This document shows positions 10,420 to 27,200 of a stretch of DNA of 38,621 nucleotides, in pieces. The number at the start of each line of letters is the position of its first letter. Position 1 is the first letter of the stretch. Location of the stretch: NCBI GenBank assembly GCA_000695325.1, contig AVPN01000405.1, positions 5,352 to 43,972 on the forward strand, read 5' to 3'. The translations under genes and the position numbers were made by a program. The notes beneath the pieces were generated by a model. The model did no database searches. It saw only the letters and a program-made list of their open reading frames with translations, and had not been told where the DNA came from. The stretch comes from Pleurobrachia bachei (lineage: Eukaryota; Ctenophora; Tentaculata; Cydippida; Pleurobrachiidae).

Positions 10420-11297
10420 ATGGTATCTCACGGGCATATGGGATACCAAAGGAGATACTTCGAGAACAACCTCTCCGACTACACTACCATGTCGGTGCCT
10501 GATATCCAGGAGAAATACCTAACTGACCTCATCCAAGAGGTGGATAATATTGTCGATCTGATCTCCAAAAACATGCCACCCGATCCCCGCGAGGAGGAGG
10601 GAGGTCTGTATGTCGGGATATCCGGTATTGCGTATGCTCTCCACCATGTCTCCCAGTCGCCATCTGTCAGGGAGGAGACTCGGAACAACTGTGCCACGCT
10701 CGCCCGAAAGTACCTGGAGGTGGCGTTAGAATATTGCAGCAAGAAATCGGAACGGAAAAGATCAACTGGTGTAGCGTTTTTCCTTGGGCACGCCGGTGTG
10801 TACGCTCTCGCGGCTATCAGACCTGTATTTGGATAAGTTTATCAAGCTCCATGGAATGTGTTCCCCAGTAGATTTCCTGGCCTGTGGTGGGAATGAGCTG
10901 TTGGTGGGGCGAGCTGGGTACCTTTGTGGGGTGCTCTATCTACGGAAACATCTTGGGGAGGGGGCAGTACCAGGGGGTGTGGTGGGTGCTGTAATCAACT
11001 CGACCATCCAATCAGGCCGGAAGTTATCCCGTAAACTGGGCTCCCCCTGCCCTCTTATGTATAGTTATTATGATTCCCTATATCTTGGAGCGGCACATGG
11101 CCTGTCCTCAATCCTACAAATGCTCCTCTCCTTTCCCCTGCCCAACAGACAGGATAGGGAGGATGTGAGGGCTGCGTCTTATTCTGTTTTGAGCTGTGAG
11201 ACAGCCAACCATAACTATCCGGCGTGTCTAAATGAAACCCGGGACTCTTTATGGCATTGGTGTCACGGCTCACCGGGTGTAATTTACTTCTTGATAA
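10420..11297 (+). pseudogene. LANCL copy 1: frameshifted and 3'-truncated
   Basis: Intronless lanthionine synthetase C-like reading frame starting [10 protein letters not shown]. Compared with the intact copy 2, 29 bp are missing after codon 132 (junction at 10815/10816, flanked by GCT on both sides of the lost segment), so the frame stops at 10836. A second frame continues the protein to the WCHG zinc motif. Homology ends at 11297, so the second zinc motif and the C-terminus are lost. Bases up to about 11119 match copy 3, while from about 11220 they match copy 2; the switch lies in a tract identical in all three. The start is preceded by a pyrimidine-rich acceptor (CCCGTAG, 10412). Confidence 0.9.
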
Positions 11298-11368
11298 ATC
11301 ATATTGTTGCTAGGGGGACATCATATTGTTGCTAGGGGGACAGTATATTGTTGCTAGGGGACAGTAAA
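11298..11368. repeat. Three-unit minisatellite at the LANCL copy 1 / copy 2 junction
   Basis: A unit of about 22 bp, core CATATTGTTGCTAGGGGGAC, occurs three times with slight decay where the truncated copy 1 meets the duplicated upstream region of copy 2. Confidence 0.85.
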
Positions 11369-11588
11369 TGTTGTTTGTGCCTCCCACTACCGTGATAAAG
11401 GGACAATGCGGCTAGAGGAATTTTGTTCTCTGTCGGTCGGTTGAATGGATTATTCGGGATATATATTGTGATTTGTACATGAAACAATTTATTATGACAT
11501 TCGTTTGAAAATTAAGACGTGTCACTGCAAAATCCAGATATCTGAAAAATATTTCTTTCTAATTTACTGTCCCGTAGCTGCAGATAAC

Positions 11589-12848
11589 ATGGTATCTCAC
11601 GGGCATATGGGATACCAACGGAGATACTTTGAGAACAACCTCTCTGATTACACCACTATGTCGGTATCAGAGATCCAGGAAAAATACCGGACTGACATCA
11701 TCCAGGAGGTGGATAATATTGTCGATCTGATCTCCAAAAACATGCCACCGGATCCCCGAGAGGAGGAGGGAGGTCTGTATGTCGGGATATCAGGTATTGC
11801 GTATGCTCTCCACCATGTCTCCCAGTCTCCATCTGTCAGGGAGGAAACTCGGAACAACTGTGCAACCCTCGCCCGAAAATACCTGGAAGTGGCGTTAGAA
11901 TATTGCAGCAAGAAATCGGAACGGAAACAATCAACTGGTGTAGCATTTTTTCTTGGACACGCGGGTGTGTACGCTCTGGCAGCTGTGATGTACTCCACCA
12001 GCAATAAGGCGCTATCAGACCTGTATTTGGACAAGTTTATCAAGCTCCATGGAATGTGTTCCCCTGTTGATTTCCTTGCCTGCGGTGGGGATGAGCTGTT
12101 GGTGGGACGGGCTGGGTACCTCTGTGGGGTGCTCTACATACGGAAACATCTTGGGGAGGAGGCAGTACCAGGGGGTATGGTGGGTGCTATAATCAACTCG
12201 ACCATCCAATCAGGCCGGAAGTTATCCCACAAACTGGGATCCCCCTGCCCTCTTATGTACAGTTATTATGATTCCCTCTACCTTGGTGCGGCACATGGTC
12301 TGTCCTCCATCCTCCAAATGCTCCTCTCCTTTCCCCTGCCCAACAGACAGGATAGGGAGGATGTGAGGGCTGCGTCTTATTCTGTTTTGAGCTGTGAGAC
12401 AGCCAACCATAACTATCCGGCGTGTCTAAATGAAACCCGGGACTCTTTATGGCATTGGTGTCACGGCTCACCGGGTGTAATTTACTTCTTGATAAGAGCG
12501 AACCAGGTATTGAAAGATGCTAAGTTTGGAGAGGCTTCACTAAGGGCCGGGGGAGAGGGTCTATGGAAGAGAGGGCTGCTGAAAAAGGGGCCAGGAATTT
12601 GTCATGGGATTGCAGGGAGCGGGTATGCATTTCTGGCGCTGTATCGGACCACTAAACAACCAAAACAGTTGTGGAGGGCACACCAATTTGCACAGTTTAT
12701 ATTTACTGAAGAATTTGCAGCGGGATCCCGGACCCCGGATAGACCTTATTCCCTGTTTGAGGGTTGGGCGGGAACACTTTGTTTTCTAGTGGATTTGTTG
12801 AGTCCTGACACCGCTGCCTTCCCATTCTTTGATGTCTTCACCTCGTGA
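11589..12848 (+). CDS. LanC-like protein, intact single-exon copy
   Basis: A complete 419-aa LANCL protein (human LANCL1 is 399 aa). Eukaryotic LANCL proteins are zinc enzymes of the LanC fold that bind glutathione and add it to dehydroamino acids in damaged proteins. The zinc ligands are visible: Cys291 in WHWCHGSPG and Cys338-His339 in GICHGIAG. The repeated G-x-x-G helix-barrel segments ([39 protein letters not shown]) are in order. I chose ATG 11589 because copies 1 and 3 start there and an acceptor (CCCGTAG) ends 11 bp upstream; the frame is open further 5' but that sequence is intron-like. The coding sequence has no intron, unlike its neighbours. MCM6 follows 259 bp downstream. Confidence 0.93.
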   Translation: MVSHGHMGYQRRYFENNLSDYTTMSVSEIQEKYRTDIIQEVDNIVDLISKNMPPDPREEEGGLYVGISGIAYALHHVSQSPSVREETRNNCATLARKYLEVALEYCSKKSERKQSTGVAFFLGHAGVYALAAVMYSTSNKALSDLYLDKFIKLHGMCSPVDFLACGGDELLVGRAGYLCGVLYIRKHLGEEAVPGGMVGAIINSTIQSGRKLSHKLGSPCPLMYSYYDSLYLGAAHGLSSILQMLLSFPLPNRQDREDVRAASYSVLSCETANHNYPACLNETRDSLWHWCHGSPGVIYFLIRANQVLKDAKFGEASLRAGGEGLWKRGLLKKGPGICHGIAGSGYAFLALYRTTKQPKQLWRAHQFAQFIFTEEFAAGSRTPDRPYSLFEGWAGTLCFLVDLLSPDTAAFPFFDVFTS

Positions 12849-13107
12849 CACACGATATACATTGGTAAAAAACATTTATGCATTGTTAGACAGTTGACTC
12901 ACTCTGTAGTACAGTAGAAAGTAGTTATTTTTGTTATTGAAGTGTGTTTTTGTGTACAGTTGTTACTTTTCAAGATGTTCATGTGATGTGAAAAGGGTGT
13001 TTTATCTCCCCTCAGCCCTCCCATGACAAACTTTATTATGAATATCCTAGCTCCCACCTATATAACAGCAACTAACCGCCTCCCCCTGTTCTAGCTCTCT
13101 TCCCAGT
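12849..13107. promoter_or_regulatory. LANCL-MCM6 intergenic gap with acceptor next to the MCM6 start
   Basis: Between the LANCL stop and the MCM6 ATG there are 259 bp, ending in a pyrimidine-rich tract and CAG one base before the ATG. It must hold the LANCL 3' end and the MCM6 5' end. The same arrangement, diverged by several substitutions and indels, recurs at 15471-15736. I see no clear TATA box. Confidence 0.45.
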
Positions 13108-14217
13108 ATGGATGTTTCCGAGAGAACCCAGGGGCCGTCCCGCGTTAAGGATGACTTGGCAGAGAGGTGTCAGCGTCTCTTTCTATCCTTCCTCACGGAG
13201 TTCGAGGCCCCAGGAGCGGAGGGTGAGGCTAAATACGTGGCCGATGTGATGGAGCTGGTTGGGCCTGACCGGAACACTCTGACTGTTAGTTTTAGAGATG
13301 TTGAGGCGTATAATAGGAACCTTGCAGCTACTGTTCAGGACGAATACTACAGGTACAGATACAAATCAGCTCTTTTTGAGCCGGTGTAAACAGTATCAAC
13401 TGGCTTAGTTTGCTCATTAGATGGACAACCGCTTTTATCAAATAAAATCAAAACTGGCGTCTAATTAAAAACTGCCAAGGAGTAATAATAATACAAGCTA
13501 ACCCTCCATCACACAGGGTCTACCCCTTCCTGTGCAAGGCACTATCCAGTTACGTGAGGAGCGAACACCCAGGAGTTGTGCAGGAAAAGAAACAGTTCTA
13601 CATTCGGTTTATTGACTTCATGGGCCATACCAAGTATGTAAATATATTGTTTGACTGTTTGTTTGTCTGTTTGTGAGTACGTAATGAGGTGATATGTCAT
13701 CATGATTTAAAATTTTGCCACTGAAATTGCGTTGTATATTAGGATAGAAGTAAGATGAAGGCACTATCATCCGTCAGGGTACTCAGAATGGTGTGTGTAT
13801 TGTTTTGAGAGAGTTCTGGCACACAGCGCCGTCACACTCTCCACAGCATTTAGTTGTGACGCGCGAGTACCCTCTCCTAGTCCCAGGAGCGCGCTCTTTC
13901 GCGCCAAAACAGTCTCAGTTGACTGCTGCTGCAGCTCGACAGTCGACAAGCTGTCACATTCACAGTCCTGATTCATGTGTCACCTAAATCCCAAACTCTC
14001 TCCCTGCCAGGATCCGAGCCCTAACAACAAGTAAGATTGGTCAGCTCACGAAGATCTCAGGTCAAGTTGTTCGAACCCACCCTGTACACCCCGAGCTTGT
14101 TTCCGGGACTTTCATCTGTTTGGAATGCCAGACCTCCATTCCCGATGTTATCCAGCAGTTCAAGTACACACAGCCTGCTGTGTGCAGGAACCCTCATTGT
14201 GCCAACCGGTCCAAGTT
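13108..14217 (+). pseudogene. MCM6 copy A: first exons only, exon 3 cut
   Basis: First three MCM6 exons: 13108-13352, 13517-13633 and 14011 to about 14217. Exon 1 (starts MDVSERTQGP) is intact here and encodes the N-terminal A domain start; exon 2 contains VYPFLCKAL, and exon 3 the [14 protein letters not shown] segment with the C-x2-C and C-x4-C zinc-ribbon cysteines. Exon 3 stops abruptly after NRSKF and runs straight into LANCL copy 3 without a splice donor. It cannot encode a helicase alone. Because the other exon 1 (15737) is disrupted, this one might supply the 5' end of a working MCM6 mRNA if the intervening LANCL copy is spliced out. Confidence 0.85.
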
Positions 14218-14239
14218 CAGTCCCGTAGCTGCAGATAAC

Positions 14240-15470
14240 ATGGTATCTCACGGGCATATGGGATACCAAAGGAGATACTTCGAGAACAACCTCTCCGACT
14301 ACACTACCATGTCGGTGCCTGATATCCAGGAGAAATACCTAACTGACCTCATCCAAGAGGTGGATAATATTGTCGATCTGATCTCCAAAAACATGCCACC
14401 CGATCCCCGCGAGGAGGAGGGAGGTCTGTATGTCGGGATATCCGGTATTGCGTATGCTCTCCACCATGTCTCCCAGTCGCCATCTGTCAGGGAGGAGACT
14501 CGGAACAACTGTGCCACGCTCGCCCGAAAGTACCTGGAGGTGGCGTTAGAATATTGCAGCAAGAAATCGGAACGGAAAAGATCAACTGGTGTAGCGTTTT
14601 TCCTTGGGCACGCCGGTGTGTACGCTCTCGCGGCTATCAGACCTGTATTTGGATAAGTTTATCAAGCTCCATGGAATGTGTTCCCCAGTAGATTTCCTGG
14701 CCTGTGGTGGGAATGAGCTGTTGGTGGGGCGAGCTGGGTACCTTTGTGGGGTGCTCTATCTACGGAAACATCTTGGGGAGGGGGCAGTACCAGGGGGTGT
14801 GGTGGGTGCTGTAATCAACTCGACCATCCAATCAGGCCGGAAGTTATCCCGTAAACTGGGCTCCCCCTGCCCTCTTATGTATAGTTATTATGATTCCCTA
14901 TATCTTGGAGCGGCACATGGCCTGTCCTCAATCCTACAAATGCTCCTCTCCTTTCCCCTGCCCAACAGACAGGATAGGGAGGATGTGAGGGCTGCGTCTT
15001 ATTCTGTTTTGAGCTGTGAGACAGCCAACCATAACTATCCAGCGTGTCTAAATGAAACCCGGGACTCTCTCTGGCATTGGTGTCACGGCTCCCCGGGTGT
15101 CATTTATTTCTTGATTAGGGCCAACCAGGTGTTGAAAGATGCTAAATTTGGGGAGGCTTCACTAAGGGCTGGGGGAGAGGGGTTATGGAAGAGAGGACTA
15201 CTGAAAAAGGGGCCAGGGATTTGTCATGGGATTGCAGGGAGCGGGTATGCGTTTCTGGCTCTGTATCGGACCACCAAACAACCCAAACATCTGTGGAGAG
15301 CCCATCAGTTTGCACAGTTTATATTTACCGAGGAATTTGCAGCGGGATCCCGGACCCCTGACAGACCTTATTCCCTGTTTGAGGGTTGGGCGGGAACACT
15401 TTGTTTTCTAGTGGATTTGTTGAGTCCTGACACCGCTGCCTTCCCATTCTTTGATGTCATCACGTCGTGA
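14240..15470 (+). pseudogene. LANCL copy 3: frameshifted by the same 29-bp deletion
   Basis: Full-length apart from the 29-bp deletion at 14635/14636 that it shares with copy 1. The first frame ends at 14656, and the rest, including both zinc motifs and the C-terminus, is open in another frame up to 15470. It begins exactly at the breakpoint in MCM6 exon 3, so the pyrimidine tract seen upstream of copies 1 and 2 is absent. The exon 3 frame happens to run in phase into the LANCL ATG, giving a short chimeric reading frame 14120-14656. Confidence 0.9.
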
Positions 15471-15736
15471 CATGATATAGTGGTTTTCCAATTGATAGAC
15501 AGTTGACTCACTCAGATCCATGTAGTACAGTAGAAGGTAGTGGTTTTTGTTATTGAAGTTTATTTTTTGTGTACAGTTGTTACTTTTCAAGATATATTTT
15601 GATCATGTGATGTAAGAAAGTAAAGAGTGTTTTAACTCTCCTATAATACAGGGGAATCCCATGAAATATCCCACCTATAAAACTCCCCAGTTCAGCAAAT
15701 AACCACCTCCCCTTCTAGCTCTCTTCCCAGTACAAT

Positions 15737-22254
<6,518 letters not shown>

Positions 22255-22639
22255 AGATATTTGGAGATTACCGACCATGTGGCCAAGTACCAAATCATGT
22301 GATTGTGTCGCCATGTACCAAATTATGACTGGTCGGATCGATCTATACTGTAGTCGTAGTGAGAGGATCATGTGACAGAAACTGCGAATTGTTCTCTCTT
22401 TTATCCTTTTTACCCCTCATTTTTAAAACTCATTTCACATTATTTGTACTATCCCTATATTTCAAATAACGTGTTTCATTCTCTAACCCTATACCTTCCC
22501 GATTACTCAACTCTCCTTTGCTTAGTAACCAAATTGGTTACCAATATTCCTCCTAGTTACCCCACCCTAGTTACCCCTAGTAACCATTCCCAACCTCTAA
22601 TAACCTCAACCTCTAATAACCCCAACCTCTGTCCTATAG
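22255..22639. promoter_or_regulatory. MCM6-INTS13 intergenic region, left copy
   Basis: After the MCM6 stop comes 385 bp rich in short GTTACC/GGTAAC-like words (RTTACCCC repeats) and ending in CCTATAG, an acceptor-like sequence six bases before an ATG. The part from about 22455 is duplicated with divergence at 24055-24287, directly upstream of the real INTS13 start. Presumably it contains the MCM6 3' end and the INTS13 leader. Confidence 0.5.
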
Positions 22640-24050
22640 CACGTCATGGCCGCGACCAAGACGGTGATACTGATGGATCACCGAGAGGTCATGGCAGCCC
22701 CTAGAAACCCCTAGTAACTCCTATAGTAACCCCCTAGTTACCCCACCCTAGTTACCTTTACCAACCTCTCATAATATATAACCCCAACCTCTGTCCTATA
22801 GCACGTCATGTCCGCCACCAAGACGGTGATACTGATGGATCACCGAGAGGTCATGGCAGCCCCTAGAAACCCCTAGTAACTCCTATAGTAACCCCCTAGT
22901 TACCCCACCCTAGTTACCTTTACCAACCTCTCATAATATATAACCCCAACCTCTGTCCTATAGCACGTCATGGCCGCGACCAAGACGGTGATACTGATGG
23001 ATCACCGAGAGGTCATGGCAGCCCCTAGAAACCCCTAGTAACTCCTATAGTAACCCCCTAGTTACCCCACCCTAGTTACCTTTACCAACCTCTCATAATA
23101 TATAACCCCAACCTCTGTCCTATAGCACGTCATGGCCGCGACCAAGACGGTGATACTGATGGATCACCGAGAGGTCATGGCAGCCCCTAGAAACCCCTAG
23201 TAACTCCTATAGTAACCCCCTAGTTACCCCACCCTAGTTACCTTTACCAACCTCTCATAATATATAACCCCAACCTCTGTCCTATAGCACGTCATGGCCG
23301 CGACCAAGACGGTGATACTGATGGATCACCGAGAGGTCATGGCAGCCCCTAGAAACCCCTAGTAACTCCTATAGTAACCCCCTAGTTACCCCACCCTAGT
23401 TACCTTTACCAACCTCTCATAATATATAACCCCAACCTCTGTCCTATAGCACGTCATGGCCGCGACCAAGACGGTGATACTGATGGATCACCGAGAGGTC
23501 ATGGCAGCCCCTAGAAACCCCTAGTAACTCCTATAGTAACCCCCTAGTTACCCCACCCTAGTTACCTTTACCAACCTCTCATAATATATAACCCCAACCT
23601 CTGTCCTATAGCACGTCATGGCCGCGACCAAGACGGTGATACTGATGGATCACCGAGAGGTCATGGCAGCCCCTAGAAACCCCTAGTAACTCCTATAGTA
23701 ACCCCCTAGTTACCCCACCCTAGTTACCTTTACCAACCTCTCATAATATATAACCCCAACCTCTGTCCTATAGCACGTCATGGCCGCGACCAAGACGGTG
23801 ATACTGATGGATCACCGAGAGGTCATGGCAGCCCCTAGAAACCCCTAGTAACTCCTATAGTAACCCCCTAGTTACCCCACCCTAGTTACCTTTACCAACC
23901 TCTCATAATATATAACCCCAACCTCTGTCCTATAGCACGTCATGGCCGCGACCAAGACGGTGATACTGATGGATCACCGAGAGGTCATGGCAGCCCCTAG
24001 AAACCCCTAGTAACTCCTATAGTAACCCCCTAGTTACCCCACCCTAGTTA
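22640..24050 (+). repeat. Nine-unit 162-bp tandem array of the INTS13 start region
   Basis: Units start at 22640, 22802, 22964, 23126, 23288, 23450, 23612, 23774 and 23936 (the last is truncated). Each contains the acceptor-like CCTATAG, an ATG five bases on, and the first 18 codons or so of INTS13 ending EVMAA, after which the homology breaks and a stop follows: a 22-aa frame, MAATKTVILMDH...PRNP. Eight units begin ATGGCCGCG; the second begins ATGTCCGCC like the functional exon. Units are otherwise almost identical, indicating recent expansion or homogenisation. If transcribed as leader, they would act as nine upstream reading frames. Confidence 0.95.
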
Positions 24051-24293
24051 CCTCCCCTATATTTCAAATAACGTGTTTCATTCTCTAACTCTACCGTTGT
24101 CCATTACTCAACTCTCCTTAGTAACCAAATTGGTAACCCCTATTCAACCTAGTTACCCCACCCTGGTAACCCCTAATTACCTCTCCCAACCTCTAATAAT
24201 CTGTGTTACCCCTAGTTCCACCTAGGCAATTTTCCGAGCGTGATGCCAGGACTAATTACTCTAATAACCCCAACCTCTGTCCTATAGCACGTC

Positions 24294-27200
24294 ATGTCCG
24301 CCACCAAGACGGTGATACTGATGGATCACCGAGAGGTCATGGCAGCTACCACCGACCAGACCATTACGATGGACGAGTTTACCGCACACCAATCAAAGTG
24401 GACATTGACCATGGAGGCAGTCGTGGAATATACCCGGATCATCCTGGATATCTGCCCCCTCTCCCACCCTGTGAGTAATAATCTCCCCTCTACATCATCC
24501 TGTTAGTATACTGAATACCATTCATCGCGAACCATTTATCGTTCCGAACCTTGCTATGAAATTATTGATAAGTCGCGAAAGCTGAACTTTACTAGGCGTC
24601 TCCCATCACACAGTTGATGTTGCTTACAGCTGATGATAAGCTGACCTACCTCAACAGTTGGACAGACCAACTAGGGATATCAAAAATTGTGGAGCAGTTA
24701 GCAAGGCTTGGTGCACCTCAGGGCGCCGCCCAACACAACCTATCCCTCGCCTTGCAGGTATATTTAGTCATGTCATGACACCTTTTTAAACATTTTTAGG
24801 AAGAATAACTGTCGTCATTTTGTGCACAGCATAGTATGGATTATGGGCAACTTTGGACTCCATACTCTATAATACATGTAACCCCCCACCCCCACCAGCA
24901 ATGTCTGTTATCGGCTGAGGAAATGTCAATGGTTGATATTCAGAACTCCTTGCTGAGATCATCAACCCAGCCACGCCACGCCCGCCTTGTCTGTTTTACC
25001 TCAATGGAAACTCCTACTGAGTGCATTGATATTGTCAGACAACACATCACGGACAGGTAAATGTACTTGGTTTTAGGGTTTTAGAAGTTTAAATCAAATA
25101 GCAATCATTAGTAAATATGTTACACATACGAACACTCTGGTTGAAAAAGATTGAAAAAGAACCAAGACTAAATTAACTGGACTTATAAAACTGAAGGAAT
25201 AACTGGTCCCATTTTTGAGTCGCTTGACACTGCTTAAAAAGAAAGTATGAAAAATTCAAAGTCCCATAAAATTGTAGCTATAAATTTAAACTCAGTTATA
25301 TATCTAAAACCCCCAAGCTTTTCTGTCAGTCAAAAAGACCGAATAACCAACTTTCTGCTTGATCCACCCTTCTGACTGGAACAAATTATGGGATGCTACA
25401 TTTCTTCGTGTCACCTCAGCATAAGTCCCAATCCCATGAGCTTCATAGACACGCCTGGCCATTGTCCTAAGCATCATCCTACCCAGCTTTCTACCCCTGT
25501 GCTGCTTGGTCACATGCAGAGTGCCGATAGCGCCCCTATGGTAGAGCGTACACCACGCAACAAGTTCCTTGTGAAATACCCCCAGAGATTGCCTGCCTGA
25601 AATGTAGGACTCGATAAAGGACCGGTGTATATCGCTTGCGGGCATTCCATTCATATCGTTAGACCACGTGTTAGCTATCAGAGGAACGTGTTCGAGAGTC
25701 AGTGAGCCCGTGAAATACCCCTCGGGGATGTCGGCTTCGAGAGGATTAGAGGGCGCTATGTACATGTCGAAGATTTGGCAGGGAGAAAGGATAGGTTTCT
25801 GTTGTTTTAGAACTTCGTGCACTACGTCAACTGTCCTGGTTATATGTTTATCGGAATCGATTGTCAAGGTGAACAATTCTAAACTGATTTGATCAGTTAT
25901 ATCCGGTCGGAAGGCAGCCCTCACAAAATCCTCAACTTGACTGCTACTAACATCATCAGGCACTGACAACACCGATGTCCCTATCGCTCCGAGCTCATAA
26001 CCGTGTAGCACGTGAAACTTGGAACTACCGCACTTGTAAGATTCGAGCAGGGATTTCCCTGGGTTCCACTTGAGCCGGTAGAAACTGTGGAACAGACTGA
26101 ACCGTTCCGAATGTGATGCTAAATCAGTGACGTCGCTGACCTCTGATGAACCACAAAATTGAAGTCCCATACATCCATTCATCTCGATGATTTGCTAGTT
26201 CCCTGTTAAACTAAAAAGAGTAAAGATGAGTTGAAATTATTACTTTGATATTTTATATATTAGGGCGGTTTGGAGGAATGAAAAACATCCGGATGAACAA
26301 TCAAAATCAAATCACTAACCAAGGCATTGATTGATAAATATTAAAGTTAGGTGTTATCGGATAAATAAGAGAAGTTAGCAAACAATCTGCGCTCACGTTC
26401 TCACTCGTTCACTCACTCACTCACTCATTTTCTCTCTCTCTCACTCTCACTCTCTCACTCTCTCCCTCACACTCTTACTGACACACCTACTGCAATCTCA
26501 CAACGACTCCAGCTAGACAGCAATCTCCACTAAAATCGGAATGATCATTTTGAGGTTTCTGCAAGGCTGGCCCTGATTTCTAATCTCATTAACTGAAATA
26601 AGGGTTTTATGAATGAGCACTAGAGAGTAGAGACTGAAGACAACATGGAATGAGATGAATATATGAAATGAATAAATTTGGGTACCCTCTCCAAACCGTG
26701 TTCATTCACCAACTCTTCAATAATCAAGATCTCTGCATCCAGGTGATTCTCAGATGTTATAAATGCCAATGTCTTCGTGAGTTGCCTTATTGTCTCCAGC
26801 CTAAAAGCAACACTGACAAACTCTTCCACTGTTTTACTGTCAGCCTTGACTGCTACTAACATCATCAGGCACTGACAACACCGATGTCCCTATCGCTCCG
26901 AGCTCATAACCGTGTAGCACGTGAAACTTGGAACTACCGCACTTGTAAGATTCGAGCAGGGATTTCCCTGGGTTCCACTTGAGCCGGTAGAAACTGTGGA
27001 ACAGATTGAACCGTTCCGAATGTGATGCTAAATCAGTGACGTCGCTGACCTCTGATGAACCACAAAATTGAAGTCCCATACATCCATTCATCTCGATGAT
27101 TTGCTAGTTCCCTGTTAAACTAAAAAGAGTAAAGATGAGTTGAAATTATTACTTTGATATTTTATATATTAGGGCGGTTTGGAGGAATGAAAAACATCCG

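Noticed and set aside
11505-11588. 28-codon upstream extension of LANCL copy 2
   Set aside because: It reads through the pyrimidine-rich intron end and is not open in copies 1 and 3; ATG 11589 is the shared start.
10479-12471. Antisense open frames across LANCL copies
   Set aside because: They are shadows of the conserved LANCL coding frame and repeat only because the gene is repeated.
13767-13987. Overlapping open frames in MCM6 intron 2, also at 16396-16616
   Set aside because: They lie wholly inside an intron bounded by consensus sites; conserved only because the intron is duplicated.
22640-24050. CRISPR-like array
   Set aside because: The repeats are 162 bp, contiguous with no unique spacers, and derived from INTS13 exon 1 in an intron-rich animal genome.
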